Part shown: in pieces, positions 1 to 4,546 of the stretch | How the letters are laid out: each line of letters opens with the position of its first letter | How positions within the stretch are numbered: position 1 is the stretch's first letter | NCBI GenBank assembly: GCA_003646045.1 | Contig: QNDV01000197.1 | Coordinates: 1-5,403 of the forward strand | Direction of reading: 5' to 3' | Source: a bacterium | GTDB taxonomy: Bacteria; Krumholzibacteriota; Krumholzibacteria; LZORAL124-64-63 | DNA length: 5,403 nucleotides | Program-made: the position numbers and the translations under genes | The notes under the pieces: model-generated | The model's input: only the letters and a program-made list of their open reading frames with translations | What the model was told of the DNA's origin: nothing | The model's database searches: none

Positions 1-119
1 CCAGTCTCACGATCGTTGATCAGCGCCACGGAGTGCACAGTACCGTGCTGGCCAAAAACCTCGTTCATCTCGTCTTCGGTCGCAGTGAAGGGCAGGTTGC
101 CCACGTACAGTTTCTTCAT
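1..119 (-). CDS. RRM-type RNA-binding protein, N-terminal part (cut by window edge)
   Basis: The reverse strand reads MKKLYVGNLPFTATEDEMNE and continues VFGQHGTVHSVALINDRETG up to the edge. LYVGNLPF (residues 4-11) is a textbook RNP2 motif of the RNA recognition motif, and the helix and strand that follow match the domain's first half. The RNP1 motif would lie outside the window. Small single-RRM proteins of about 80-120 aa occur in many bacteria and bind RNA in the cytoplasm; some are cold-inducible, but nothing here shows that. The ATG at 117-119 is preceded, after 8 nt, by a GGAGAG Shine-Dalgarno (128-133 on the plus strand), which supports the start. Its upstream neighbour is divergent (557 on the plus strand), so it is the first gene of its transcript. 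The exact RNA target cannot be told from the sequence. Confidence 0.9.
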   Translation of the reverse strand, partial: MKKLYVGNLPFTATEDEMNEVFGQHGTVHSVALINDRET

Positions 120-143
120 CGTTCCAACTCTCCATTGCCGGTC

Positions 144-183
144 CCACCGGCCAAATCGAGCCCGCCGGGCCACCGGCCAAATC
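144..183. repeat. 14-bp direct repeat pair upstream of the RRM gene
   Basis: CCACCGGCCAAATC occurs at 144-157 and again at 170-183, an offset of 26 bp, just upstream of the RRM start codon. On the minus strand both copies fall in the probable 5' leader of that gene. They could be paired binding sites for a regulator or for the RRM protein itself, or just a small tandem duplication. The function is unknown. Confidence 0.6.
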
Positions 184-232
184 CGGCAGGACCCTTGGGC
201 ATCAGACGAGCCCGGCACCGAGCCGGACCCCA

Positions 233-251
233 TTCCCCGACTGTCGGGGAA
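233..251 (-). promoter_or_regulatory. Perfect 8-bp hairpin in the probable RRM leader
   Basis: TTCCCCGA (233-240), a 3-nt CTG spacer and TCGGGGAA (244-251) form a perfect stem-loop. It lies 114 bp upstream of the RRM start codon, so it may sit in the leader transcript or act as a DNA palindrome. No T-run follows on either strand, so a rho-independent terminator is unlikely. Its role is inferred from position only. Confidence 0.45.
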
Positions 252-542
252 ATCGCTACGTCCGACCATCTGGCCAGACAGGGCATAAGTTAGAGTCCTG
301 TGGACCAATAATCCAGCCGAGGTTTGGCGAGAATGGTAATTGTCGTGGAGGATCAATACTACTCCCGGCGGTGCGAAGTGTGTACTTAAGGGGACACTTA
401 TCACAGGCCGCCATAGCGTCGAAATAGGGCCCCTACAGCACCTAATACATTGTCCTTATTTGAATTACATGATAGCACGCAAGGTGACCCGCTCCTTGCA
501 ATGCCTTAGCCACTATCCTGAAAACCCCTGGCCATCAACGGT
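252..542. other. Gene-free divergent intergenic region
   Basis: This stretch separates the minus-strand RRM gene from the plus-strand gene at 557. It is richer in A and T than its surroundings, especially at 441-475. No frame shows convincing coding character. The plus-strand open frame that crosses it becomes an out-of-phase shadow of the 557 gene. Promoters for both flanking genes should lie here. The best plus-strand candidate is TTGTCC (450-455) with a 17-bp spacer to TAGCAC (473-478), but the -10 is poor and I do not call it. The ACTTA words around 384-402 are noted separately as a possible repeat remnant. Confidence 0.6.
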
Positions 543-544
543 CG

Positions 545-550
545 AAAGGA
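545..550 (+). promoter_or_regulatory. Ribosome binding site of the 557 gene
   Basis: AAAGGA lies 6 nt before the ATG at 557 and fixes that start. It is part of an 11-base word, CGAAAGGAAAC (543-553), that recurs exactly in front of the secreted-protein gene at 4114. Confidence 0.7.
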
Positions 551-556
551 AACGCC

Positions 557-967
557 ATGAGAATCCAGAACATCCAACCCGGTACCACCCTGCGCGCGGT
601 GATGGTGATGATCGTTATCATGGTCGGCATAGCGATGCTGATGCCCCGGCCAGCGAGGGCCCAGTTGGTAGTGCGCATCCAGAAGCAACCGGTCCGGATC
701 GTCACGGCGCCACGGGCGCGTCTGGCAGTCACCGTCGGCAATCGTCACCAGGTCTGTGCCCGCCCCCGTTCATGTCGCGGAAATCATGTCCACAAGGTCG
801 CAGTGACCCGCGGCCGGTATCTCAAGTCCAAGCGGACAGTCACCGTGCAACGCTGCGGCAATGAAAACGTGTACCGCGATATCCACCGCGTCTGGGTGCC
901 GGGCCAGTGGGTCATGACAGGCCCCCGCACCAGCCGCTGGGTGGCCGGTCACTGGGTCCGCGTCTGA
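557..967 (+). CDS. Small basic exported protein with paired W-x-x-G-x-W motifs
   Basis: This is a 136-aa protein of unknown function. Residues 14-29 are a strongly hydrophobic segment, followed by PRPARA|Q, a credible signal peptidase I site after Ala35, so the mature protein of about 100 aa is probably periplasmic or secreted. It is very rich in Arg and Lys and has three Cys (67, 73, 100), at least two of which could form a disulfide. The C-terminus carries WVPGQW (113-118) and WVAGHW (128-133). Such repeated W-V-x-G-x-W elements occur in YXWXXGXW-type small exported proteins whose function is not established. The ATG at 557 is supported by AAAGGA 6 nt upstream. A terminator-like hairpin follows 21 nt after the stop, and the next gene has its own promoter, so it appears monocistronic. 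A cell-wall or envelope binding role is possible but unproven. Confidence 0.75.
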   Translation: MRIQNIQPGTTLRAVMVMIVIMVGIAMLMPRPARAQLVVRIQKQPVRIVTAPRARLAVTVGNRHQVCARPRSCRGNHVHKVAVTRGRYLKSKRTVTVQRCGNENVYRDIHRVWVPGQWVMTGPRTSRWVAGHWVRV

Positions 968-986
968 CACCGACGAAACGGTTCAC

Positions 987-1017
987 AGGGGCTCCGGCCG
1001 GATGGTCGGAGCCCTTT
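987..1017 (+). terminator. Rho-independent-like terminator after the 557 gene
   Basis: GGGCTCCG (989-996) pairs perfectly with CGGAGCCC (1007-1014). The stem extends inward with one G-T wobble and two C-G pairs to a GGAT loop (1000-1003), and outward with one G-T and one A-T pair. Only a short TTT tract (1015-1017) follows, so it is a strong hairpin with a weak U-run. It is 21 nt downstream of the 557 gene's stop. Confidence 0.65.
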
Positions 1018-1057
1018 CGCGACCGGAAGCGACCATCACACAAACTTGCCGGTCGCG
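1018..1057. repeat. 9-bp inverted repeat next to the transporter promoter
   Basis: CGCGACCGG (1018-1026) is the exact reverse complement of CCGGTCGCG (1049-1057), separated by 22 bp. The right arm ends on the first base of the proposed -35 element at 1057-1062. It could be an operator for a dimeric regulator of the transporter gene or a second hairpin of the upstream terminator. The sequence does not decide between them. Confidence 0.45.
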
Positions 1058-1085
1058 TGACCGGGGCCCACGTTGGGTGTAGAAT
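1057..1085 (+). promoter_or_regulatory. Sigma70-like promoter of the EamA transporter gene
   Basis: GTGACC (1057-1062, 4 of 6 matches to TTGACA) is followed after exactly 17 bp by TAGAAT (1080-1085, 5 of 6 matches to TATAAT). Transcription would begin near 1092 and leave a leader of about 70 nt before the ATG at 1163. This placement also rules out the in-frame TTG at 1073 as the start codon, because it would lie upstream of the transcript. Confidence 0.55.
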
Positions 1086-1162
1086 ACCCTGACCACCGAG
1101 TAGCAAGCCCCCGCAGACAGGACCGTCTTTTGACCCCACCGTTCCCTCATTTCGGCGAGACC

Positions 1163-2056
1163 ATGGCCCTGTTCGCCGCCTTCATCTTCTCCTGGACCAG
1201 CATCTTCTTCACCGAGGCCGGCCAGAGACTTGGCGTGCGAGTAGTGAACCTGGTGCGCCTGCCCGCAGGTGTACTGTGCCTGGCCCTGGCTCACATGGCA
1301 CTGAACGGCCGCTGGTGGCCGGCCGAAATGGGTTGGCAGGAGCAGGTCTGGATCGGCATGAGCGGTGTGGCCGGGCTGGCCATCGGAGATTCGGCCCTGT
1401 TCAGCGCCTTCACCAGCATCGGGCCGCGGCGCAGCATGACGGTGATGGCCCTGTCCCCGGTATTCACGGTGATGGTGGCGTGGAGCCTGTTGGGAGAGCA
1501 CCTGGGACCGCGGGCTCTGTTCGGTATTGTCGTCATCATCGGCGGCGTGATGATGGCAACCATGGGACGCGGTGGCGGCAGCGGCAGATTCCGCGACTTG
1601 TCGAAGACCACCCTGCGCACTGGCCTGTTGATGGCGCTGATCGGTGCGGCGGGTCAGGGCCTGGGAAGTGTTTTCGCCAAGCAGGGCATGGGACCCACCG
1701 GCGGCGGAATCGACCCCTTGGGCGCCACCCTGGTGCGCATGTCCTGGGCAGCCATTGCCTACTGGGCCGTACTGTTGCCAAGCACTTCCGCCCGGGATGT
1801 CCGTGATCGCCTGCGCGACCGGCGAGGCTCATTGGCTCTGGTCATCGCCATCCTCCTGGGACCCTTCATCTCGGTGTGGATTTCGCTGGTGGCCATCAAG
1901 CATACCGAAGCTGGCGTGGCCCAGGTGCTGCTGGGTATGGTACCGGTGTTCGTGTTGGTGCCGGCCTGGCTCGTGCACCGTGACCGGCCCACGGTGCTGA
2001 GCCTGTTGGGTGTGATAATGGCCATGGGTGGCGGAGCCGTGCTGTTCCTGAGGTAG
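1163..2056 (+). CDS. EamA-family (drug/metabolite transporter superfamily) permease
   Basis: This 297-aa inner-membrane protein has the usual DMT length and two-repeat layout. About ten hydrophobic helices can be placed near residues 1-18, 28-47, 63-83, 90-111, 117-134, 152-172, 185-206, 222-245, 250-270 and 276-296. The first repeat has the EamA hallmark region GDSALFSAFTSIGPRRSM (75-92), then LSPVFT (97-102), LLGE (109-112) and a glycine-rich fifth helix. The second repeat has the parallel sequence EAGVAQVLLGMVPVF (249-263). Family members export or import metabolites, amino acids or drugs; the substrate here cannot be predicted. I chose ATG 1163 over the upstream in-frame TTG 1073 because the family N-terminus begins at the first helix and a promoter overlaps the TTG. 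The ribosome site (GGCGAGA, 1154-1160) is modest. It ends 20 bp from the convergent gene at 2077-3000. Confidence 0.9.
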   Translation: MALFAAFIFSWTSIFFTEAGQRLGVRVVNLVRLPAGVLCLALAHMALNGRWWPAEMGWQEQVWIGMSGVAGLAIGDSALFSAFTSIGPRRSMTVMALSPVFTVMVAWSLLGEHLGPRALFGIVVIIGGVMMATMGRGGGSGRFRDLSKTTLRTGLLMALIGAAGQGLGSVFAKQGMGPTGGGIDPLGATLVRMSWAAIAYWAVLLPSTSARDVRDRLRDRRGSLALVIAILLGPFISVWISLVAIKHTEAGVAQVLLGMVPVFVLVPAWLVHRDRPTVLSLLGVIMAMGGGAVLFLR

Positions 2057-2076
2057 GAGCCGACGCAGGGTGCGAA

Positions 2077-3000
2077 CTATTTCAGCAACGTAACCGCTCG
2101 CCGCACGCGCCCCGCTTCGCTGGTCACCACCGCATGATAGGCCGCGGCCGCCAGGGATCGTCCGCGTTCGTCTTTTCCATCCCACACCACCGAGCCACTG
2201 CCGGCTGCAGCGAAACCACGCTTCAGTACACGCACTCTGCGCCCTGCCAGATCGAAGATCTCGACCCTGACTGGTCCGGCTGCCGGCAACTCCCAGGCGA
2301 TGGTGGTGCGCGGGTTGAAGGGATTGGGCCAGACCCGCACTGCGAGGTCCGCCGCCGTGGGCACCGCCGCCACCGCCTGTCGCGTAAATGTGTACCTACC
2401 CACCGGCACCCCCGGCGTAAACGGGGCGGCATCAAGACTCGTGACGGGATCGGGAGGCGCGGTGACCAGATCCGGCGACGTATAGCTCACGCCGCTGTCC
2501 GTCCCGGCATCCCACACGTAGAGGTCCACCACCAGCTCTTCGACCCACTCCCCGTTGTCGCGCAGATCGAGACCCGCCACTCCCACGAACCAGTCGGGGC
2601 TGGGCGCCAGCATGGCCACCAGTGTGATAAGCGGATGAGCCGGGCTGACCTCGAAATTCGTGCTGATGTTGCCGGGCACCACCCACAGCGGAGGCGCGGC
2701 AATAGTCTGACTCGCGGCACCGGTCAGGATGGCCCCATCCACCTCGGCCAACAATTCGGTCTGGCTGCCCCACTCGGCCATGCGCCGGATACCGAGGCTG
2801 GCCAAGTCATCGGGGGACCAGAATACGACCGTGCTGTCGTGGGTCCCGCCCACCAATCCCGAAAAATGCGGACCAGGCGGATAATTCTGGGGATGTGTTA
2901 TCGCGGTCCAGGTGGCGTCGAAACGCACGTCGTAGGAGGCGGTCTGGGCCAGAGAGGCGCCGGCGGCGCACAGCAGAACAGCGACGACGACGAATCTCAA
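2077..3000 (-). CDS. Secreted Spondin_N-domain protein with FlgD-like C-terminal tail
   Basis: This 307-aa exported protein has a signal peptide (1-18, cleavage likely at ASLA|Q). Residues about 21-205 are an F-spondin (Spondin_N) domain: W31, HPQNYP (36-41), HFSGLVGGTH (45-54), F60-W61, MAEWG (74-78), then APSPDWFVGV (132-141), EW (151-152) and WDAGTDSGVSYTSP (163-176). The last two blocks closely resemble vertebrate F-spondin and mindin as I remember them. In animals the domain serves matrix binding and cell adhesion. Residues 219-307 form a FlgD-like Ig tail beginning RVWPNPFNPRTTI (222-234), with FDLAGR (249-254) and WDGKDERG (273-280), a type often terminal on secreted proteins of FCB-related phyla and possibly a sorting or surface-anchoring module. 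The start is TTG (plus-strand CAA 2998-3000), supported by a perfect GGAGGT at 3007-3012, 6 nt upstream. A role in adhesion or matrix binding is inferred. Confidence 0.9.
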   Translation of the reverse strand: MRFVVVAVLLCAAGASLAQTASYDVRFDATWTAITHPQNYPPGPHFSGLVGGTHDSTVVFWSPDDLASLGIRRMAEWGSQTELLAEVDGAILTGAASQTIAAPPLWVVPGNISTNFEVSPAHPLITLVAMLAPSPDWFVGVAGLDLRDNGEWVEELVVDLYVWDAGTDSGVSYTSPDLVTAPPDPVTSLDAAPFTPGVPVGRYTFTRQAVAAVPTAADLAVRVWPNPFNPRTTIAWELPAAGPVRVEIFDLAGRRVRVLKRGFAAAGSGSVVWDGKDERGRSLAAAAYHAVVTSEAGRVRRAVTLLK

Positions 3001-3006
3001 GCAAAG

Positions 3007-3012
3007 ACCTCC
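3007..3012 (-). promoter_or_regulatory. Strong Shine-Dalgarno that decides a TTG start
   Basis: GGAGGT on the minus strand ends 6 nt before a TTG codon (3000-2998). The TTG opens the signal peptide of the Spondin_N gene, and no in-frame ATG or GTG lies between. The strong ribosome site offsets the weak initiation codon. Confidence 0.75.
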
Positions 3013-3022
3013 AGGCAGTACC

Positions 3023-3079
3023 AGCCCGGATTACTCATGAACAGCCTACTGCGGAGGCGGTTCATGAATAATCCGGGCT
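3023..3079. repeat. 57-nt imperfect palindrome in the divergent intergenic region
   Basis: The left arm from 3023 (AGCCCGGATTA) pairs with the right arm ending at 3079 (TAATCCGGGCT). Pairing runs 11 bp, then a C/A mismatch (3034/3068), 8 bp (TCATGAAC with GTTCATGA), an A/G mismatch (3043/3059), 4 bp, an A/G mismatch (3048/3054), one more C-G pair and a 3-nt loop. No T-run follows on the plus side, which argues against a simple terminator. It lies 10 nt upstream of the Spondin_N ribosome site, so it would be a leader hairpin in that mRNA. It could also be a small palindromic mobile repeat, or two insertion-sequence ends brought together. The structure is certain; the role is not. Confidence 0.85.
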
Positions 3080-3095
3080 AGCGTATTTCGGACCT

Positions 3096-3124
3096 TTATT
3101 ATCCTGTACAATATACGGTATAAT
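3096..3124 (+). promoter_or_regulatory. Promoter of the iron-sulfur protein gene
   Basis: A perfect TATAAT (3119-3124) lies 17 bp after TTATTA (3096-3101), a weak -35 with 3 of 6 matches. Transcription would start near 3131, giving a leader of about 95 nt before ATG 3227. The -10 overlaps the 11-bp palindrome TATACGGTATA (3112-3122), and TGTACA (3105-3110) lies in the spacer, so a dimeric regulator could bind here. Confidence 0.55.
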
Positions 3125-3226
3125 CCCCACATCGTGACCGTCGATCCCTCTTGCAGCAGGCAGGAGTGGGTACTAGTTTAATCAGGACATAAACATCCGA
3201 TTTATCTCCAACCGGGGAACAGGGAT

Positions 3227-4006
3227 ATGGCCACCCGCGAAATCGTGCACATCGAGGAAGACCTTTGTGATGGCTGCGGCGACTGCGTACCCAGCTGCGC
3301 CGAGGGTGCCATCCGCATCATCGACGGCAAGGCCCGCCTGATTGCCGACAACCTTTGCGACGGTCTGGGCGCCTGCCTTGGCCACTGCCCCCAGGGAGCC
3401 ATTAAAGTGGAAAAACGCAACGCCGACGAATTCGATGAGGAAGCTGTGGAGAAGCATCTGTCCGCCCAGGGGCCCATGGCGCCCGCACCGTTTCCGTCCA
3501 CCGACGCGCCGGTACCCCTGGCTCCCATGTCCGGCGGTTGCCCCGGATCGCGCATGCAGAGTTTCGGTCCCCCGACCCCCGGGCCCGCGGCCGGGCTTCC
3601 CACTGCCAATGAGTCCGCGGCGGGCACCGCCCTGCGCCAGTGGCCCGTGCAACTGCACCTGCTGTCACCCGGCGCACCGTTCCTTGTCGGTGCGGACCTT
3701 TTGCTGGCCGCCGATTGCGCCCCTTTCGCCATGGCCGACTTCCACGGCGGACTGCTCGCGGACAAGGCCCTGGCCATTGCCTGTCCCAAACTGGACCAGG
3801 GCCAGGAGATCTATCTGCAGAAGCTGGTCAGCATGGTGGATGACGCCGGCATCAACACCATCACCGTGGCCATGATGGAAGTTCCCTGCTGCGGCGGGCT
3901 ACTGAACCTGGCCCGGGAGGCGGTGGCCCGCGCAGGGCGCAAAGTGCCCATCAAACGCGTCATTGTGGGCACCCGCGGCGATATCCTGTCTGAGGAGTGG
4001 TGCTGA
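3227..4006 (+). CDS. 4Fe-4S ferredoxin-domain protein with extra conserved Cys motifs
   Basis: This is a 259-aa soluble protein, presumably cytoplasmic. An N-terminal two-cluster ferredoxin domain (about 5-62) has a full CX2CX2CX3C motif at Cys14, 17, 20 and 24. The second motif, CDGLGACLGHCP, keeps Cys44, 50 and 54 but has Leu47 in place of the second Cys. A Pro- and Ala-rich linker (about 83-133) holds SGGCPG (Cys105). The C-terminal domain (about 137-259) has ADC (164), CPKLD (Cys186) and MEVPCCGGL (Cys221, Cys222). As I recall, proteins of this layout, including the Leu substitution, are found in anaerobic bacteria and archaea and are annotated only as ferredoxin or 4Fe-4S binding protein. 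They probably take part in electron transfer under low oxygen. The start follows GGGGA by 8 nt. It has its own promoter and is not overlapped by neighbours. The electron partner is unknown. Confidence 0.88.
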   Translation: MATREIVHIEEDLCDGCGDCVPSCAEGAIRIIDGKARLIADNLCDGLGACLGHCPQGAIKVEKRNADEFDEEAVEKHLSAQGPMAPAPFPSTDAPVPLAPMSGGCPGSRMQSFGPPTPGPAAGLPTANESAAGTALRQWPVQLHLLSPGAPFLVGADLLLAADCAPFAMADFHGGLLADKALAIACPKLDQGQEIYLQKLVSMVDDAGINTITVAMMEVPCCGGLLNLAREAVARAGRKVPIKRVIVGTRGDILSEEWC

Positions 4007-4040
4007 ATCCAGTGAAACCGTATGCTTTCTTCCGCTTTTT

Positions 4041-4049
4041 TGTTAGGAT
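4041..4049 (+). promoter_or_regulatory. Possible extended -10 promoter of the 4114-5403 pair
   Basis: TGT (4041-4043) directly precedes TAGGAT (4044-4049), which matches the extended -10 form (TGn plus 4 of 6 bases of TATAAT). No good -35 lies upstream. Transcription would begin near 4056, about 58 nt before ATG 4114. It sits in the 107-bp gap after the iron-sulfur gene, which has no clear terminator, so read-through from that gene is also possible. Confidence 0.3.
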
Positions 4050-4102
4050 GTACGGGCACTATCCCGGCCTGATCGCTCGGATGACTCGCCCCATCTACGC
4101 CG

Positions 4103-4108
4103 AAAGGA
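4103..4108 (+). promoter_or_regulatory. Ribosome binding site that fixes the 4114 start
   Basis: AAAGGA ends 5 nt before ATG 4114. It favours this start over the in-frame ATG at 4081 and the GTG at 3997, which would add a charged extension in front of the signal sequence. The surrounding word CGAAAGGAAAC (4101-4111) is identical to the one before the 557 gene. Confidence 0.65.
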
Positions 4109-4113
4109 AACAC

Positions 4114-4545
4114 ATGATATCACTGCTCTCCCCGAGCCGACTCCCCCGCACCGTGACGGTCCTCGCCGTTGTGGCCGGGCTGGTCGGATCCGTTGCCCTG
4201 GTGGAATCGGTGGCTGTTACCGCCACCCCCGGCCTGGCCCCCGGCGCCGCCGCCATGCGCATCGCCATTGATCCCGACACCGGCGAACTGATACCTGCCA
4301 CCGTCCCCACCGCCAAGGCTGCGGACACCGAGCTGGCCAACATGCTGAGCAAGTCCGCCGTGGGTCTGGTCGAGGTCCATCACCCCGACGGACACGTCTC
4401 GGTGGATCTGCAGGGGCGCTTCATGAGCGCATCGCTGGCACGTATCGACAGCGACGGCACCATCGAAGCCACCTGCGTCGAGAGCGCGGATCGGGCGGCG
4501 GAGTTCCTGTCCGGTGCCGACAACACCCAGTGGGAGGTGCAGTAA
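4114..4545 (+). CDS. Small exported protein coupled to the downstream metalloprotease
   Basis: This 143-aa protein has no function I can assign. Its N-terminus has Arg residues followed by a hydrophobic segment (about 14-32), then an Ala/Pro/Gly-rich stretch ending PGAAAM, so it is exported, though the cleavage site is unclear. Next come RIAIDPDTGELIPATVP (about 50-66), a Lys/Ala-rich spacer and a conserved-looking core, GLVEVHHPDGHVSVDLQGRF. The core runs on into ASLARIDSDGTIEATCV, which holds the mature part's single Cys. I recall similar short proteins with a VDLQGRF core beside secreted protein genes in other bacteria, but cannot name a characterised family. Its stop (TAA 4543-4545) is one base from the next ATG, and its last codons carry the next gene's ribosome site, so the two are translated together. 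It might be a partner, chaperone or inhibitor of the protease; this is inferred only from linkage. Confidence 0.75.
   Translation: MISLLSPSRLPRTVTVLAVVAGLVGSVALVESVAVTATPGLAPGAAAMRIAIDPDTGELIPATVPTAKAADTELANMLSKSAVGLVEVHHPDGHVSVDLQGRFMSASLARIDSDGTIEATCVESADRAAEFLSGADNTQWEVQ
4532..4538 (+). promoter_or_regulatory. Strong Shine-Dalgarno inside the upstream gene
   Basis: GGGAGGT lies within the last codons of the 4114 gene and 8 nt before ATG 4547. With the one-base gap between stop and start (TAATATG), this points to translational coupling of the small protein and the protease. Confidence 0.75.
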
Positions 4546-4546
4546 T

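Noticed and set aside
287..303. Minus-strand TTGGTC with TATGCC as a promoter for the RRM gene
   Set aside because: The spacing is 15 bp and the -10 is poor; too weak to annotate.
496..519. TTGCAA and TATCCT as a promoter for the 557 gene
   Set aside because: The spacer is only 12 bp, too short for sigma70.
340..864. 174-codon plus-strand open frame crossing the intergenic region and the 557 gene
   Set aside because: It is out of phase with the 557 gene, which has a signal peptide, a ribosome site and a terminator. Its product is low-complexity and has no recognisable domain.
1073..1162. Upstream TTG start adding 30 residues to the EamA transporter
   Set aside because: The TTG lies upstream of the predicted transcription start and just before the -10 box, and the added residues are not part of the family's N-terminus.
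3023..3079. Reading the long palindrome as an ordinary rho-independent terminator
   Set aside because: No T-run follows it on the plus strand, it lies upstream rather than downstream of the minus-strand gene, and no plus-strand gene ends before it.
2134..3081. 315-codon plus-strand open frame antisense to the Spondin_N gene
   Set aside because: The minus-strand frame encodes clear Spondin_N and FlgD-like domains. The antisense product is His- and Arg-rich shadow sequence that also runs through the palindrome.
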